A DNA stretch of 7,227 bases from Chloroflexota bacterium (GCA_022562335.1 JADFPM010000140.1:1-7227), one strand, 5' to 3'; numbered from the stretch's first letter, positions 1-6,430 are shown. A program made the numbers and translations. Notes: generated from the letters alone by a model not told the origin.

Positions 1-15
1 GGAAGGGTTTTGGTT

Positions 16-1539
16 TTAGCTGGATCGGTGATGTCCATGAACGGTCCTCAGGTTTTCCGGTATTAGGATTTCCACGAGATTGCCCAAGAGTTCTGTCCGT
101 GTGTACCCGAACATCTCCTCGGTGCGAGCATTGGCCAACACGATCTCGCCGGCCTGGTTGGCCACCACGATGCCCTCGGAGGCGTATTCTAAAAGCGCGG
201 TGCTTCTGGCCTCGCTTTCCAGCAACGCCTGCTCGGCCTGTAAACGCTCGGTGATTTCCCTAAGTGTTATCTGTACCGTTCTTTCTCTATCTTGGAATAG
301 CGGTGTCCCAGTCACTTCGACATCGCGAACCCGCCCATCTAGACCCACGATTTTGCTATACCGTTGGGGGATCGGTTCCATCTCTTCGGTGGCCATGCTT
401 ATTCTCTCGGCGGCCAATGCCTTAAAGTCGGGATGCACAAAATCGATGTAGCTCTTGCCAATCACGTCTTGGTCTCCCGCCGCCCCTAAGAGCTCCACTC
501 CCGCCGGATTAACATAAATGATCTCACCCTTTTTCGTGACTACGATGGCATCAGGGGAGGTTTCCACCAGGCTGCGGTAGCGCTCTTCGCTTTCGCTCAA
601 AGATCTTTCTGCTCGCAACCGCTCCCGGTAGAGTTGGGCGTTGGCGATGGCGCCTGAGATCTGAGAAGCCACGTTTTGCGCCAGGGCTCGGTGGCTTTGA
701 TTGTACCGGTGGAGCTGGCAAGAGCGAAAATGCATGACTCCAATCACGTGGTCGCTGGAAATCAAAGGCACCGCCAAAAAAGAACTAAGGCCCATTCGGA
801 AGCTGGCCACCAGACCTGGGAAACGCAATGCCAATTCCGATTCCGATTCAGCGTCAAGTGAGATGGTGGATCCCGTGCGGGTGACTTCTCTGCTCAAAGT
901 TTCTGCTAATGGCGCGACCTCGCCTGGCCGGCGCTCGGGGACCACGGTCCCGGTGACGTATAACCGGCGGGTGGTTCCGGCGTCCAGATCCGTGCGGGTA
1001 ATGGAAAGGAAGTCGAAGGGGATGAGCTGTTTCACTTTGAAAGCCAGCAGATCGAATACCTGCTCAATGTCGGGAGCTGAATGGATGATCCGCCCGATGT
1101 CGGCCAGAGTCTCCTCCTGCATTGCCGAGCGGCGCTGGGACTCTGCGCTTTTACTCCGGATCAGAGCTTCCTCGCGTAATTTGTCCTGCAGATCACGGGT
1201 CTTTCCAATGATAGATCCCGCCAGTGTCTCTGCGACGCTGCATACAATACCCGTCTGGAGCGCCCATATTGGAACTTGATCGGGCATGTAAATCCCCAAC
1301 ACCGCCAGATTTATCGGGTAGGTCAAGATGCCGGCGGCAAACCCTCCGCGTAATCGAAACGACCATGCCGCGGCCGATACCGGTATGGTGATAAAAATGC
1401 ACGCTAACGATCCGAACACGGAGGCCAGGCCGCTAAAAGCTAAAAAGTAAACAGCAACGGCCCCCAACACGAGAACCCACTTGCTGGGGGTTGACCAAGT
1501 CTTGTTTCGTGCACTAGCTACTCTGGCAACTAAAGACAT
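16..1539 (-). CDS. Membrane-anchored GAF-PAS-PAS sensor protein, truncated inside the second PAS domain
   Basis: Probable input half of a sensor kinase sited in the cytoplasmic membrane. Residues 20-111 hold about four hydrophobic segments (near 20-38, 40-59, 66-84, 90-111). A charged linker (112-142) leads to a GAF domain (about 143-305) with 'SFLAVPLIS' and 'ASQISGAIANAQLY'. A first PAS follows (about 318-436: 'EERYRSLVETSPDAIVV', ending 'REITERLQAEQ'), then a second PAS from about 445 ('GIVVANQAGEIVLANARTEE', 'FGYTRTELLG', 'LIPENLRTVHGHHRSS'). The frame stops at TAA (16-18). PAS domains of this type continue H-R-x-x-Y-x-x-x-P-x-x-R-x-M-G; here the codon after HRSS is TAA and the frame resumes NQNPS, so the stop sits on the expected Tyr. 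No kinase domain lies in the window. The ATG at 1539 has GGAG five bases upstream. Ligand is unknown. Either a nonsense-mutated gene (pseudogene) or a sequence error. Confidence 0.85.
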   Translation of the reverse strand: MSLVARVASARNKTWSTPSKWVLVLGAVAVYFLAFSGLASVFGSLACIFITIPVSAAAWSFRLRGGFAAGILTYPINLAVLGIYMPDQVPIWALQTGIVCSVAETLAGSIIGKTRDLQDKLREEALIRSKSAESQRRSAMQEETLADIGRIIHSAPDIEQVFDLLAFKVKQLIPFDFLSITRTDLDAGTTRRLYVTGTVVPERRPGEVAPLAETLSREVTRTGSTISLDAESESELALRFPGLVASFRMGLSSFLAVPLISSDHVIGVMHFRSCQLHRYNQSHRALAQNVASQISGAIANAQLYRERLRAERSLSESEERYRSLVETSPDAIVVTKKGEIIYVNPAGVELLGAAGDQDVIGKSYIDFVHPDFKALAAERISMATEEMEPIPQRYSKIVGLDGRVRDVEVTGTPLFQDRERTVQITLREITERLQAEQALLESEARSTALLEYASEGIVVANQAGEIVLANARTEEMFGYTRTELLGNLVEILIPENLRTVHGHHRSS

Positions 1540-1544
1540 GACGG

Positions 1545-1548
1545 CTCC
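1545..1548 (-). promoter_or_regulatory. Ribosome binding site of the membrane GAF-PAS sensor
   Basis: Read on the minus strand, GGAG lies five bases before the ATG at 1539 (GGAG-CCGTC-ATG). This supports the chosen start. The site is 81 nt or more past the stop of the upstream kinase gene, so the two genes can share a transcript without translational overlap. Confidence 0.55.
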
Positions 1549-1608
1549 GGATGGGAGGTCCCACCATATCGGCGGGCCTCAATCAAACGCATAATGACGT
1601 GAATTCGT

Positions 1609-1625
1609 GATTCTGGGTAAGAATC
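1609..1625 (-). repeat. Small hairpin just after the histidine kinase stop
   Basis: A perfect 6-bp inverted repeat, gattct / agaatc, flanks a 5-base loop. It begins four bases past the kinase stop codon. There is no T tract after it, so it is a weak terminator candidate at best. It might instead mark an mRNA processing or 3'-end stabilising structure between the kinase and the downstream sensor gene. Confidence 0.3.
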
Positions 1626-1628
1626 CAA

Positions 1629-3827
1629 TTAATCCCCAATCGGGAAAGTGACCTCGAACTGGGTTCCATTTTCATTGGTGATCTTAAGCTCCCCATCCAA
1701 TTGGCTGACCAGTGCGTCGATCAGTTTCATGCCCAGCGTCTGGGGAGCACGGGCGCTAAAGTTATCGGGCAGACCCACTCCATCGTCCCGTACGCTCAAA
1801 ATAAGCCGGTCCTCGTGGGAACTAAGGGAGACGTTGATGTGGCCTTTTTGGCCCGCTGGAAAGGCGTGTTTCATCGCGTTGGATACCAGTTCATTCACCA
1901 TCAGTCCGCAGGGAATCGCTGTGTCTATAGCCATGTAGGTCGACACCGATTCAATGGTAAGGTCTATCTGGCGCGACCCTAACCCGTAGGATTCATGCAT
2001 GCCGGAGGCAAGGCTCCTCAGGTAATCGCCAAAGTCGATCCTTGATAAATCCTCCGACTCGTATAGCTTTTCGTGGATCAGCGCCATGGCTTTGATCCTG
2101 TCCCTGCTGTCCTGCAGGATCTTTTGCGCCGGCTCGTCCAGGGATTCCCGGGACTGGAGATTCAGCAGGCTGGATATGATCTGAAGGTTGTTTTTCACCC
2201 GGTGATTGACTTCTTTTAAGAGCACTTCCTTCTCTTTTAAAGAAGATTCGATTCGCTCCTCGGATTGCCTCCGGCTGGTTATGTCCCGGGCCATGGATAA
2301 CCGGTATCGTTGAGTGCCGAACTCTATCAGTCCTATCCGCACCTCTACTGGAAATGTGGTTCCGTCCTTGCGCCGGTGCATCCTCTCTACGGTAACGGTC
2401 TTACCTTTGGTTAGCGCTTGCCATCTGGCTTCGGAATTTTGCTGTATGGTTTCCGGTGATCTGTACGTGGAATCGACGGAAAAATCGCCGACGCCCAATT
2501 TCAGCAATTCTTCCCTGGAATAACCCAGGACTGTACAGGCACTTTCGTTCACGTCTACGATCTTGCCGTGACGATCCGTCAAATAGAAAGGATCCGCTGC
2601 CTGATTCACCACCTGCCGGAAGCGTTCTTCGCTTTCCCGCAGGGCCTTCTCGGTTTCTCGCAGCCGGATGAAATGCATGGAACTGGCAATGGTCCCTGCA
2701 ACTTGGTAAGCGACCCGTGTGGCCAGGTCCACTTCCCTTTGATTGTAGGCATCTGGCGATTTGGATGCCAGGATCAGCACGGCTATCACCTGGCCCGCGG
2801 AGATGAAGGGGACTCCCAACATACATCGTGTTCCGGCGAGAAATAAAGGTTTGGTGCTGGGAAGGGACGCGATCGCTTCTTGGCGCGAGTTGACATTGAA
2901 CAAAACACTTTGCCGAGCTTCAAACACCTTTCCGGATAGAGAGCCCGCCAGTGGGTAAGTGTCGGATTCCTGGAGGTCAGGGATATGGGGGCCACGCCTA
3001 CAGGATCTGGTGAATACTTTCTTATCGGGGTCGATGTTATGAACAAAAACCCAATCGAAGGGTATCAAAGTCTGCAATTTTTCGGTGAACCGGCCCCACA
3101 CCGTCTCGATATCCAATGAAGAACTGAATATGCGGCCGATCTCCGCGATTGCCGCTGTTTCTTCCTCGGCCTGCTTTCGCTGGGCGTACAACCGGGCATT
3201 GGCGACGGATGGGGCGATCTGGCTCGCCAGTCGAACGGCGAGGTCCAAGTGGCGGCAGGTATATGCCCGGACATTCGCCGATTGAAACAGCAAAACCCCG
3301 GTGATGGCGGCGTTGGCAATCATAGGAACAGCTAAGAATGATTTGAGCCCGGCCTGGTAATTGGGAATCAGTCCTGGATAATCCCGCATCACCTCCTGGA
3401 TGCTCAACGGTTGATAAAGCTTACCCGAAAGATCTGATATGGCTGCTTCCGTTAATGAACCCTGTATGGGGACCGCATGGGAAGGGTGCCCTTCTCCCAA
3501 ATCTAAACCCGCCACGTAATGGTTTGAGACGGTTCCTGCCAACAAGTCTGCGTAGTTGATGGAAACCCGGTGGAAAGGGATCAGTTTTTGCGCTTCTTCG
3601 CTTAGCCTTTGGTATATCTGCTCGATGTCCAATTCAGAACTGGTGATCTTTCCGATTTCTGCCATCACCAGGTTTTCTTCTGCCAAAAGCTTGCGTTGTT
3701 CGACCTCCGCCTCCAATCTACGGTTGGCATCGGTCAATGCCCCGGTTCGGTCGGCCACTTGTTGTTTCAGTCCTTGGTCGAGCTGTTTTAGTTCGGCTCT
3801 CATCGCTTCCAGGTTGCCTCCCAACAC
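1629..3827 (-). CDS. Soluble sensor histidine kinase, GAF-GAF-PAS-HisKA_2-HATPase
   Basis: Cytoplasmic autophosphorylating kinase of the HisKA_2 family, 732 residues, no membrane segment. In order: N-terminal coiled coil (1-55, with 'VADRTGALTDANRRLEAE'); GAF1 (about 56-215, 'GLKSFLAVPMI', 'ASQIAPSVANARLY'); GAF2 (about 225-388, 'LDIETVWGRF', 'LIPFDWVFV'); PAS with its C-terminal cap (about 398-520, 'FRQVVNQAADPFYLTDRHGK', 'VLGYSREEL', 'RKDGTTFPVEVRI'); HisKA_2 with phosphoacceptor His542 in 'EVNHRVKNNLQIISSLLNLQ'; and HATPase with N box 'NELVSNAMKHAF' (Asn650), G1 'DDGVGLP' (681-687) and G2 'TLGMKLI' (697-703). All catalytic motifs look intact. The start is GTG at 3827, preceded by AGGA seven bases upstream. 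An in-frame TAG at 3839-3837 excludes a longer protein. It lies 374 nt after an OmpR-type regulator and 89 nt before a membrane GAF-PAS sensor, all on one strand. The signal sensed cannot be read from the sequence. Confidence 0.93.
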   Translation of the reverse strand: MLGGNLEAMRAELKQLDQGLKQQVADRTGALTDANRRLEAEVEQRKLLAEENLVMAEIGKITSSELDIEQIYQRLSEEAQKLIPFHRVSINYADLLAGTVSNHYVAGLDLGEGHPSHAVPIQGSLTEAAISDLSGKLYQPLSIQEVMRDYPGLIPNYQAGLKSFLAVPMIANAAITGVLLFQSANVRAYTCRHLDLAVRLASQIAPSVANARLYAQRKQAEEETAAIAEIGRIFSSSLDIETVWGRFTEKLQTLIPFDWVFVHNIDPDKKVFTRSCRRGPHIPDLQESDTYPLAGSLSGKVFEARQSVLFNVNSRQEAIASLPSTKPLFLAGTRCMLGVPFISAGQVIAVLILASKSPDAYNQREVDLATRVAYQVAGTIASSMHFIRLRETEKALRESEERFRQVVNQAADPFYLTDRHGKIVDVNESACTVLGYSREELLKLGVGDFSVDSTYRSPETIQQNSEARWQALTKGKTVTVERMHRRKDGTTFPVEVRIGLIEFGTQRYRLSMARDITSRRQSEERIESSLKEKEVLLKEVNHRVKNNLQIISSLLNLQSRESLDEPAQKILQDSRDRIKAMALIHEKLYESEDLSRIDFGDYLRSLASGMHESYGLGSRQIDLTIESVSTYMAIDTAIPCGLMVNELVSNAMKHAFPAGQKGHINVSLSSHEDRLILSVRDDGVGLPDNFSARAPQTLGMKLIDALVSQLDGELKITNENGTQFEVTFPIGD

Positions 3828-3833
3828 GATGGT

Positions 3834-3838
3834 TTCCT
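3834..3838 (-). promoter_or_regulatory. Ribosome binding site that fixes the GTG start of the histidine kinase
   Basis: On the minus strand the sequence is TAGGAAACCATC-GTG. The AGGA core is seven bases before the GTG. It overlaps an in-frame TAG at 3839-3837, so translation of the kinase frame cannot begin further upstream. The next alternatives (TTG codon 2, ATG codon 9) lack better Shine-Dalgarno matches at proper spacing. Confidence 0.5.
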
Positions 3839-3941
3839 AGATGCCTCGCACGGGGAATGGAGTGTCCAGATTCCTCCTTCCCATGCCTTGCGAGATGCGA
3901 TGTCAACTTTGGTTTTCGTGTGTCAGCCCTTATGAACCTTC

Positions 3942-3985
3942 AAAACCCATTGATGGGGGTTATGCGTAGATGTTTCATGGGTTTT
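3942..3985. repeat. Perfect 9-bp inverted repeat upstream of the kinase gene
   Basis: Arms aaaacccat (3942-3950) and atgggtttt (3977-3985) are perfect reverse complements, 26 bases apart. A third element, atggggg (3953-3959), sits next to the left arm and could compete for pairing with it. Candidate roles are a leader hairpin in the kinase mRNA or a protein binding site. The role is not established. Confidence 0.4.
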
Positions 3986-4026
3986 ACCGATAGAACTTAA
4001 CGCAATTCCCGGTGCGGTGTGTGTCG

Positions 4027-4057
4027 ATTATGTCACAACATTATCACGTAACATAAC
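4027..4057. promoter_or_regulatory. AT-rich inverted repeat with -10-like hexamers, possible kinase promoter/operator
   Basis: Arms attatgtcac (4027-4036) and gtaacataac (4048-4057) match as reverse complements at 8 of 10 positions around an 11-base centre. On the minus strand the island carries GATAAT (4045-4040) and CATAAT (4032-4027), both one base from the -10 consensus. No good -35 is seen at 16-18 bp from either; the nearest to GATAAT is a 4-of-6 match at about 19 bp. The island is sharply AT-rich within GC-rich surroundings. It is a reasonable place for a promoter and operator serving the kinase gene about 200 nt downstream. Which regulator might bind is unknown. Confidence 0.3.
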
Positions 4058-4099
4058 AAGGCCGTGACGAAAGTGCGATGGTGGTCACCGGAGATCAAC

Positions 4100-4124
4100 C
4101 GGAGGCTAAGAGGCGGCGCCTCCG
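4100..4124. repeat. GC-rich stem-loop after the response regulator gene
   Basis: cggaggc (4100-4106) and gcctccg (4118-4124) form a perfect 7-bp stem with an 11-base loop. An alternative inner pairing is aggc (4111-4114) with gcct (4118-4121). Outer arms ggtgg (4080-4084) and ccacc (4136-4140) could extend the fold as a branched structure. It lies about 80 nt past the regulator stop. No T tract follows in the minus direction, so a canonical intrinsic terminator is not shown. Confidence 0.35.
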
Positions 4125-4201
4125 TGGCCGCACCGCCACCAGAGAACTATGACGGTTGCCGGATAAAAGAACGGCCTGAGGGGAAAACAAACACCGGTTG
4201 A

Positions 4202-4906
4202 TCAGGAGGGGTCTGGGCAGTTCAAGCAGTATCCCACACCCCTTTCCGTGGAGATGAGTGAAGGGGTGGATGGACCTTTATCTATTTTCTTACGTAGACG
4301 TGCGATTTGGGTGCGGAGCATTTGAGGGTCACCAGCGGATTCAGATCCCCATACTTCCGTGAATATCTGACCGGTGGTGAGGACCTTACCTTGGTATCGA
4401 GCCAGCAATTGGAAAAGCTTGTATTCCGTTGGCGTGAGATGCAGCGCGTGACCGTCGCGCGTCACCCGGTGGGCCCCCTGGTCCAGGATGATATCGCCGC
4501 ACTCGAACCTGCCATCGCCTGGCTCGAGCCATCGCTGGCTGCGGCGTAAAAGGGAATTTACCCGGGCGGATAGCACGCCGCCGGCGAAGGGTTTGGCCAA
4601 ATAGTCATCCGCTCCAACCTCAAAACCCCGCACTATGTCCAGGTCTTCGCCCCGGGCGGTCACCATGATGATGGGCACCGGGTGAAATGCCCGCATTTGG
4701 CGGCACACTTCAAACCCGTCGATGTGGGGAATGCCGATATCCAGCACCACCAGGCTGGGCAGATGGCGGTGGAATTGGTCCAATGCGGCCAGTCCATCGG
4801 TGGCAGTCACCACAATGTGACCGGCAACCTCCAAGGTCCGGCGGATGAAACGCAGCATGGCAGGGTCGTCTTCCACCACCAATACATTAGATACTGGGCT
4901 AGTCAT
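4202..4906 (-). CDS. OmpR/PhoB-family response regulator
   Basis: Two-domain DNA-binding response regulator, 234 residues, the usual family length. The receiver domain (about 6-118) has acidic pocket Glu12-Asp13-Asp14, phosphoacceptor Asp56 in 'LVVLDIGIPHIDGFEV', Thr83 in 'MVTA', Tyr102 and Lys105 in 'DDYLAKPF', so all switch residues are present. The C-terminal winged helix (about 133-230) shows 'HLTPTEYKLFQLLARYQGKV', recognition-helix region 'DPQMLRTQIARLRKKI' and wing 'STERGVGYCL'. It should bind DNA as a dimer when phosphorylated; targets are unknown. The ATG at 4906 has no Shine-Dalgarno at normal distance (GGAG is 16 bases away), and an in-frame TAA a few codons upstream rules out a longer form. 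It is divergent from a CoA-transferase gene and upstream of the histidine kinase. The kinase may be its partner, but a HisKA_2 kinase with an OmpR-type regulator is not the commonest pairing. Confidence 0.95.
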   Translation of the reverse strand: MTSPVSNVLVVEDDPAMLRFIRRTLEVAGHIVVTATDGLAALDQFHRHLPSLVVLDIGIPHIDGFEVCRQMRAFHPVPIIMVTARGEDLDIVRGFEVGADDYLAKPFAGGVLSARVNSLLRRSQRWLEPGDGRFECGDIILDQGAHRVTRDGHALHLTPTEYKLFQLLARYQGKVLTTGQIFTEVWGSESAGDPQMLRTQIARLRKKIDKGPSTPSLISTERGVGYCLNCPDPS

Positions 4907-4981
4907 GTTACGGGGCGTTTCACTCCATCTGTTTTAAGGCGCGGGTTTCCTGAAAATGTTCGCTCTTAAATCGCCAGGAAG

Positions 4982-5011
4982 AATGTACTGGGATGAGGCA
5001 AGTATTGTCAA
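4982..5011 (-). promoter_or_regulatory. Sigma-70-like promoter for the response regulator
   Basis: On the minus strand a perfect -35 TTGACA (5011-5006) is followed after 18 bases by TACATT (4987-4982), four of six matches to the -10 consensus. Transcription would start near 4975, giving a leader of about 70 nt before the ATG at 4906. No comparably good promoter was seen on the plus strand for the divergent CoA-transferase. Confidence 0.4.
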
Positions 5012-5170
5012 CATGATCGCTGAATTTTGGTCTGGCCAAGGCCGTTGCTGAATCTAGGCCTGCTCATTCATCGGTGGGTTATCCTCCGTCATTCCGTAGA
5101 TTGGACGGCATGGGTTTGACTCGGCTTTGCCAGCGGCTGATTCCTTGCTGTATCCTGGAGCCGTTCCGCG

Positions 5171-6400
5171 ATGCGGGACCACATCTGGCCCAAGGGCACC
5201 TGTTTGGCAATGTTGAATAACGGCACCGTATTGGGTGATGTCACGGTCCTGGACCTGAGCGAAGGCGTGGCAGGACCGCTGTGCACCCGGTTGTTGGCGG
5301 ATTTGGGCGCCCAAGTTTTGAAAGTTGAGCGGCCGGGCTCCGGTGACGTCTCCAGGGGCGCACGTCCATCATTGCCCACCGGAGGCGCCCAAGGTCAAAG
5401 CGCTTTATTCCTTTCCCTCAACCAATCTAAAAAGAGCGTTACCCTAAATCTGGAGACCACGGTTGGCGAGCAACTCCTAAAACAACTGGCCCAAGACCAC
5501 GATATTTTGGTCGAGAGTTTTCCTCCCGGTTATCTGGGACAGATGGGTTTGGATTACCCTGCGCTGGCCCAGGCCGATCCCCGTTTGATCTACACTTCGA
5601 TCACCCCCTTCGGCCAAACGGGCCCGTATAGAGATTACAAAGGGTCGGACATCGTAGCGCAAGCAACCGGGGCGCTGATGCATACCATCGGGTTGCCGGA
5701 CCGGGAGCCGCTGAAGGTTGGCGGAGATGCCGCGCTGTACACCACCGGGGTCAGCGCCTTCTCGGCGGTCATGCTGGCCCTCTACGCAAGGGATTGCCAA
5801 GGACACGGACAGCATGTGGATATCTCTGCCATGGAGGCCATCACCGTGGCTCAGATCCATTCGTCCATCCATTCCCAGTTTGGCCGTGAACCGGAACGAC
5901 GGGAGACCAACCTGGTGAGAGCAAGCGATGGCTGGATCAGTCCTGGGCTGGAAACTGGCGTCCAAGAGGAGACCTGGGACCGGGCCTGTGACCTGATGGG
6001 CGTTCCTGAGTTGAAAGATGATCCCCGTTTTAACACCCCCCAGGCGCGCCGGGAACATCAGCAAGAACTGTTGGATGTGGTGGGCCGCTGGACGGCCGCT
6101 CTGCCAAAGGAAGAGGTTTACCACACACTGCAGGGTTTGCGCAGCATAGCAGGATATGTTGCCACCGTGGCAGACCTGCAAAATTCTAAGCAGTTGGCAT
6201 TTAGGGGGTTTTGGCAACAGATCGAGATCGAATCCGGCGTTCAAGGATTATTGCCCGGCCCGCCTTTCAAAATGGAAGGTGGTTCCGTTTCCCCCGCTGC
6301 CGCCCCGGCGTTGGGTGAGCACAACCAGGAGGTTTTCTGCGGCCGCTTGGGATATTCTCCCGAGGAGTTGGAACAGTTGAGGCGGTCGGGCGTGGTGTAG
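5171..6400 (+). CDS. CaiB/BaiF-family (class III) CoA-transferase
   Basis: Cytoplasmic enzyme moving CoA between carboxylic acids through acyl-enzyme intermediates, normally as an interlocked dimer. The exact acids cannot be read from the sequence. 409 residues, a normal family length. Family marks in order: 'VTVLDLSEGVAGPLCTRLLA' then 'DLGAQVLKVERPGSGD' (25-59); 'SLNQSKKSVTLNL' (82-94); 'ILVESFPPGYLGQMGLDY' (112-129); 'ITPFGQTGPYRDYKGSDIVA' (144-163); 'GHGQHVDISAMEAI' (211-224); 'DDPRFNT' (283-289); 'LGEHNQEVF' (381-389); end 'LGYSPEELEQLRRSGVV'. The position of the catalytic Asp of formyl-CoA transferase appears to be Glu222 here. The ATG at 5171 has GGAG ten bases upstream. The ATG at 5210 is a serious alternative, because homology begins about residue 20 and most family members have short N-termini; its best ribosome site, AAGGG, is 13 bases away. 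The gene stands alone, divergent from the response regulator and convergent with a permease-like frame. Confidence 0.93.
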   Translation: MRDHIWPKGTCLAMLNNGTVLGDVTVLDLSEGVAGPLCTRLLADLGAQVLKVERPGSGDVSRGARPSLPTGGAQGQSALFLSLNQSKKSVTLNLETTVGEQLLKQLAQDHDILVESFPPGYLGQMGLDYPALAQADPRLIYTSITPFGQTGPYRDYKGSDIVAQATGALMHTIGLPDREPLKVGGDAALYTTGVSAFSAVMLALYARDCQGHGQHVDISAMEAITVAQIHSSIHSQFGREPERRETNLVRASDGWISPGLETGVQEETWDRACDLMGVPELKDDPRFNTPQARREHQQELLDVVGRWTAALPKEEVYHTLQGLRSIAGYVATVADLQNSKQLAFRGFWQQIEIESGVQGLLPGPPFKMEGGSVSPAAAPALGEHNQEVFCGRLGYSPEELEQLRRSGVV

Positions 6401-6430
6401 CGCCAATAACGTGAAACGCTGTGGGAAATA

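Larger units (their letters stand above)
3840..4201. other. Non-coding gap between response regulator and kinase, with several inverted repeats
   Basis: About 360 bases without a convincing gene on either strand; short open frames here show no family motif and no good ribosome site. From the regulator side it holds a GC-rich stem (4100-4124), an AT-rich island with an inverted repeat and two -10-like hexamers (4027-4057), a 9-bp inverted repeat (3942-3985), and a perfect but orphan Shine-Dalgarno AAGGAGG on the minus strand (3873-3879). The layout suggests that the regulator transcript may end here and a separate kinase promoter may start here. That is inference. Confidence 0.6.

Noticed and set aside
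701..1279. 192-codon plus-strand frame opposite the membrane GAF-PAS sensor.
   Set aside because: It is antisense to clear GAF and membrane coding; its translation is Ser/Arg-rich with no recognisable domain or ribosome site.
2401..2826. 141-codon minus-strand frame overlapping the kinase in another frame.
   Set aside because: The kinase frame shows continuous GAF and PAS homology here; the overlapping frame has no motif.
3884..3906. Perfect TTGACA on the minus strand (3906-3901) as a kinase promoter -35.
   Set aside because: At 16-18 bases downstream there is only TGGGAA-like sequence, which is no -10, so it was not called a promoter.
3737..4000. 87-codon plus-strand frame reaching into the kinase-regulator gap.
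   Set aside because: Its first half is antisense to the kinase N-terminus. There is no ribosome site or family resemblance, so it does not fill the gap.
5086..5108. ccgtc / gacgg inverted repeat upstream of the CoA-transferase.
   Set aside because: Only five bases per arm with a 13-base loop; expected by chance in sequence of this composition.
5477..6244. Long open frame (255 codons) on the minus strand opposite the CoA-transferase.
   Set aside because: It is fully antisense to an intact, strongly recognisable gene. Its translation shows no family motif and looks like random Arg/Pro/Gly-rich shadow coding.
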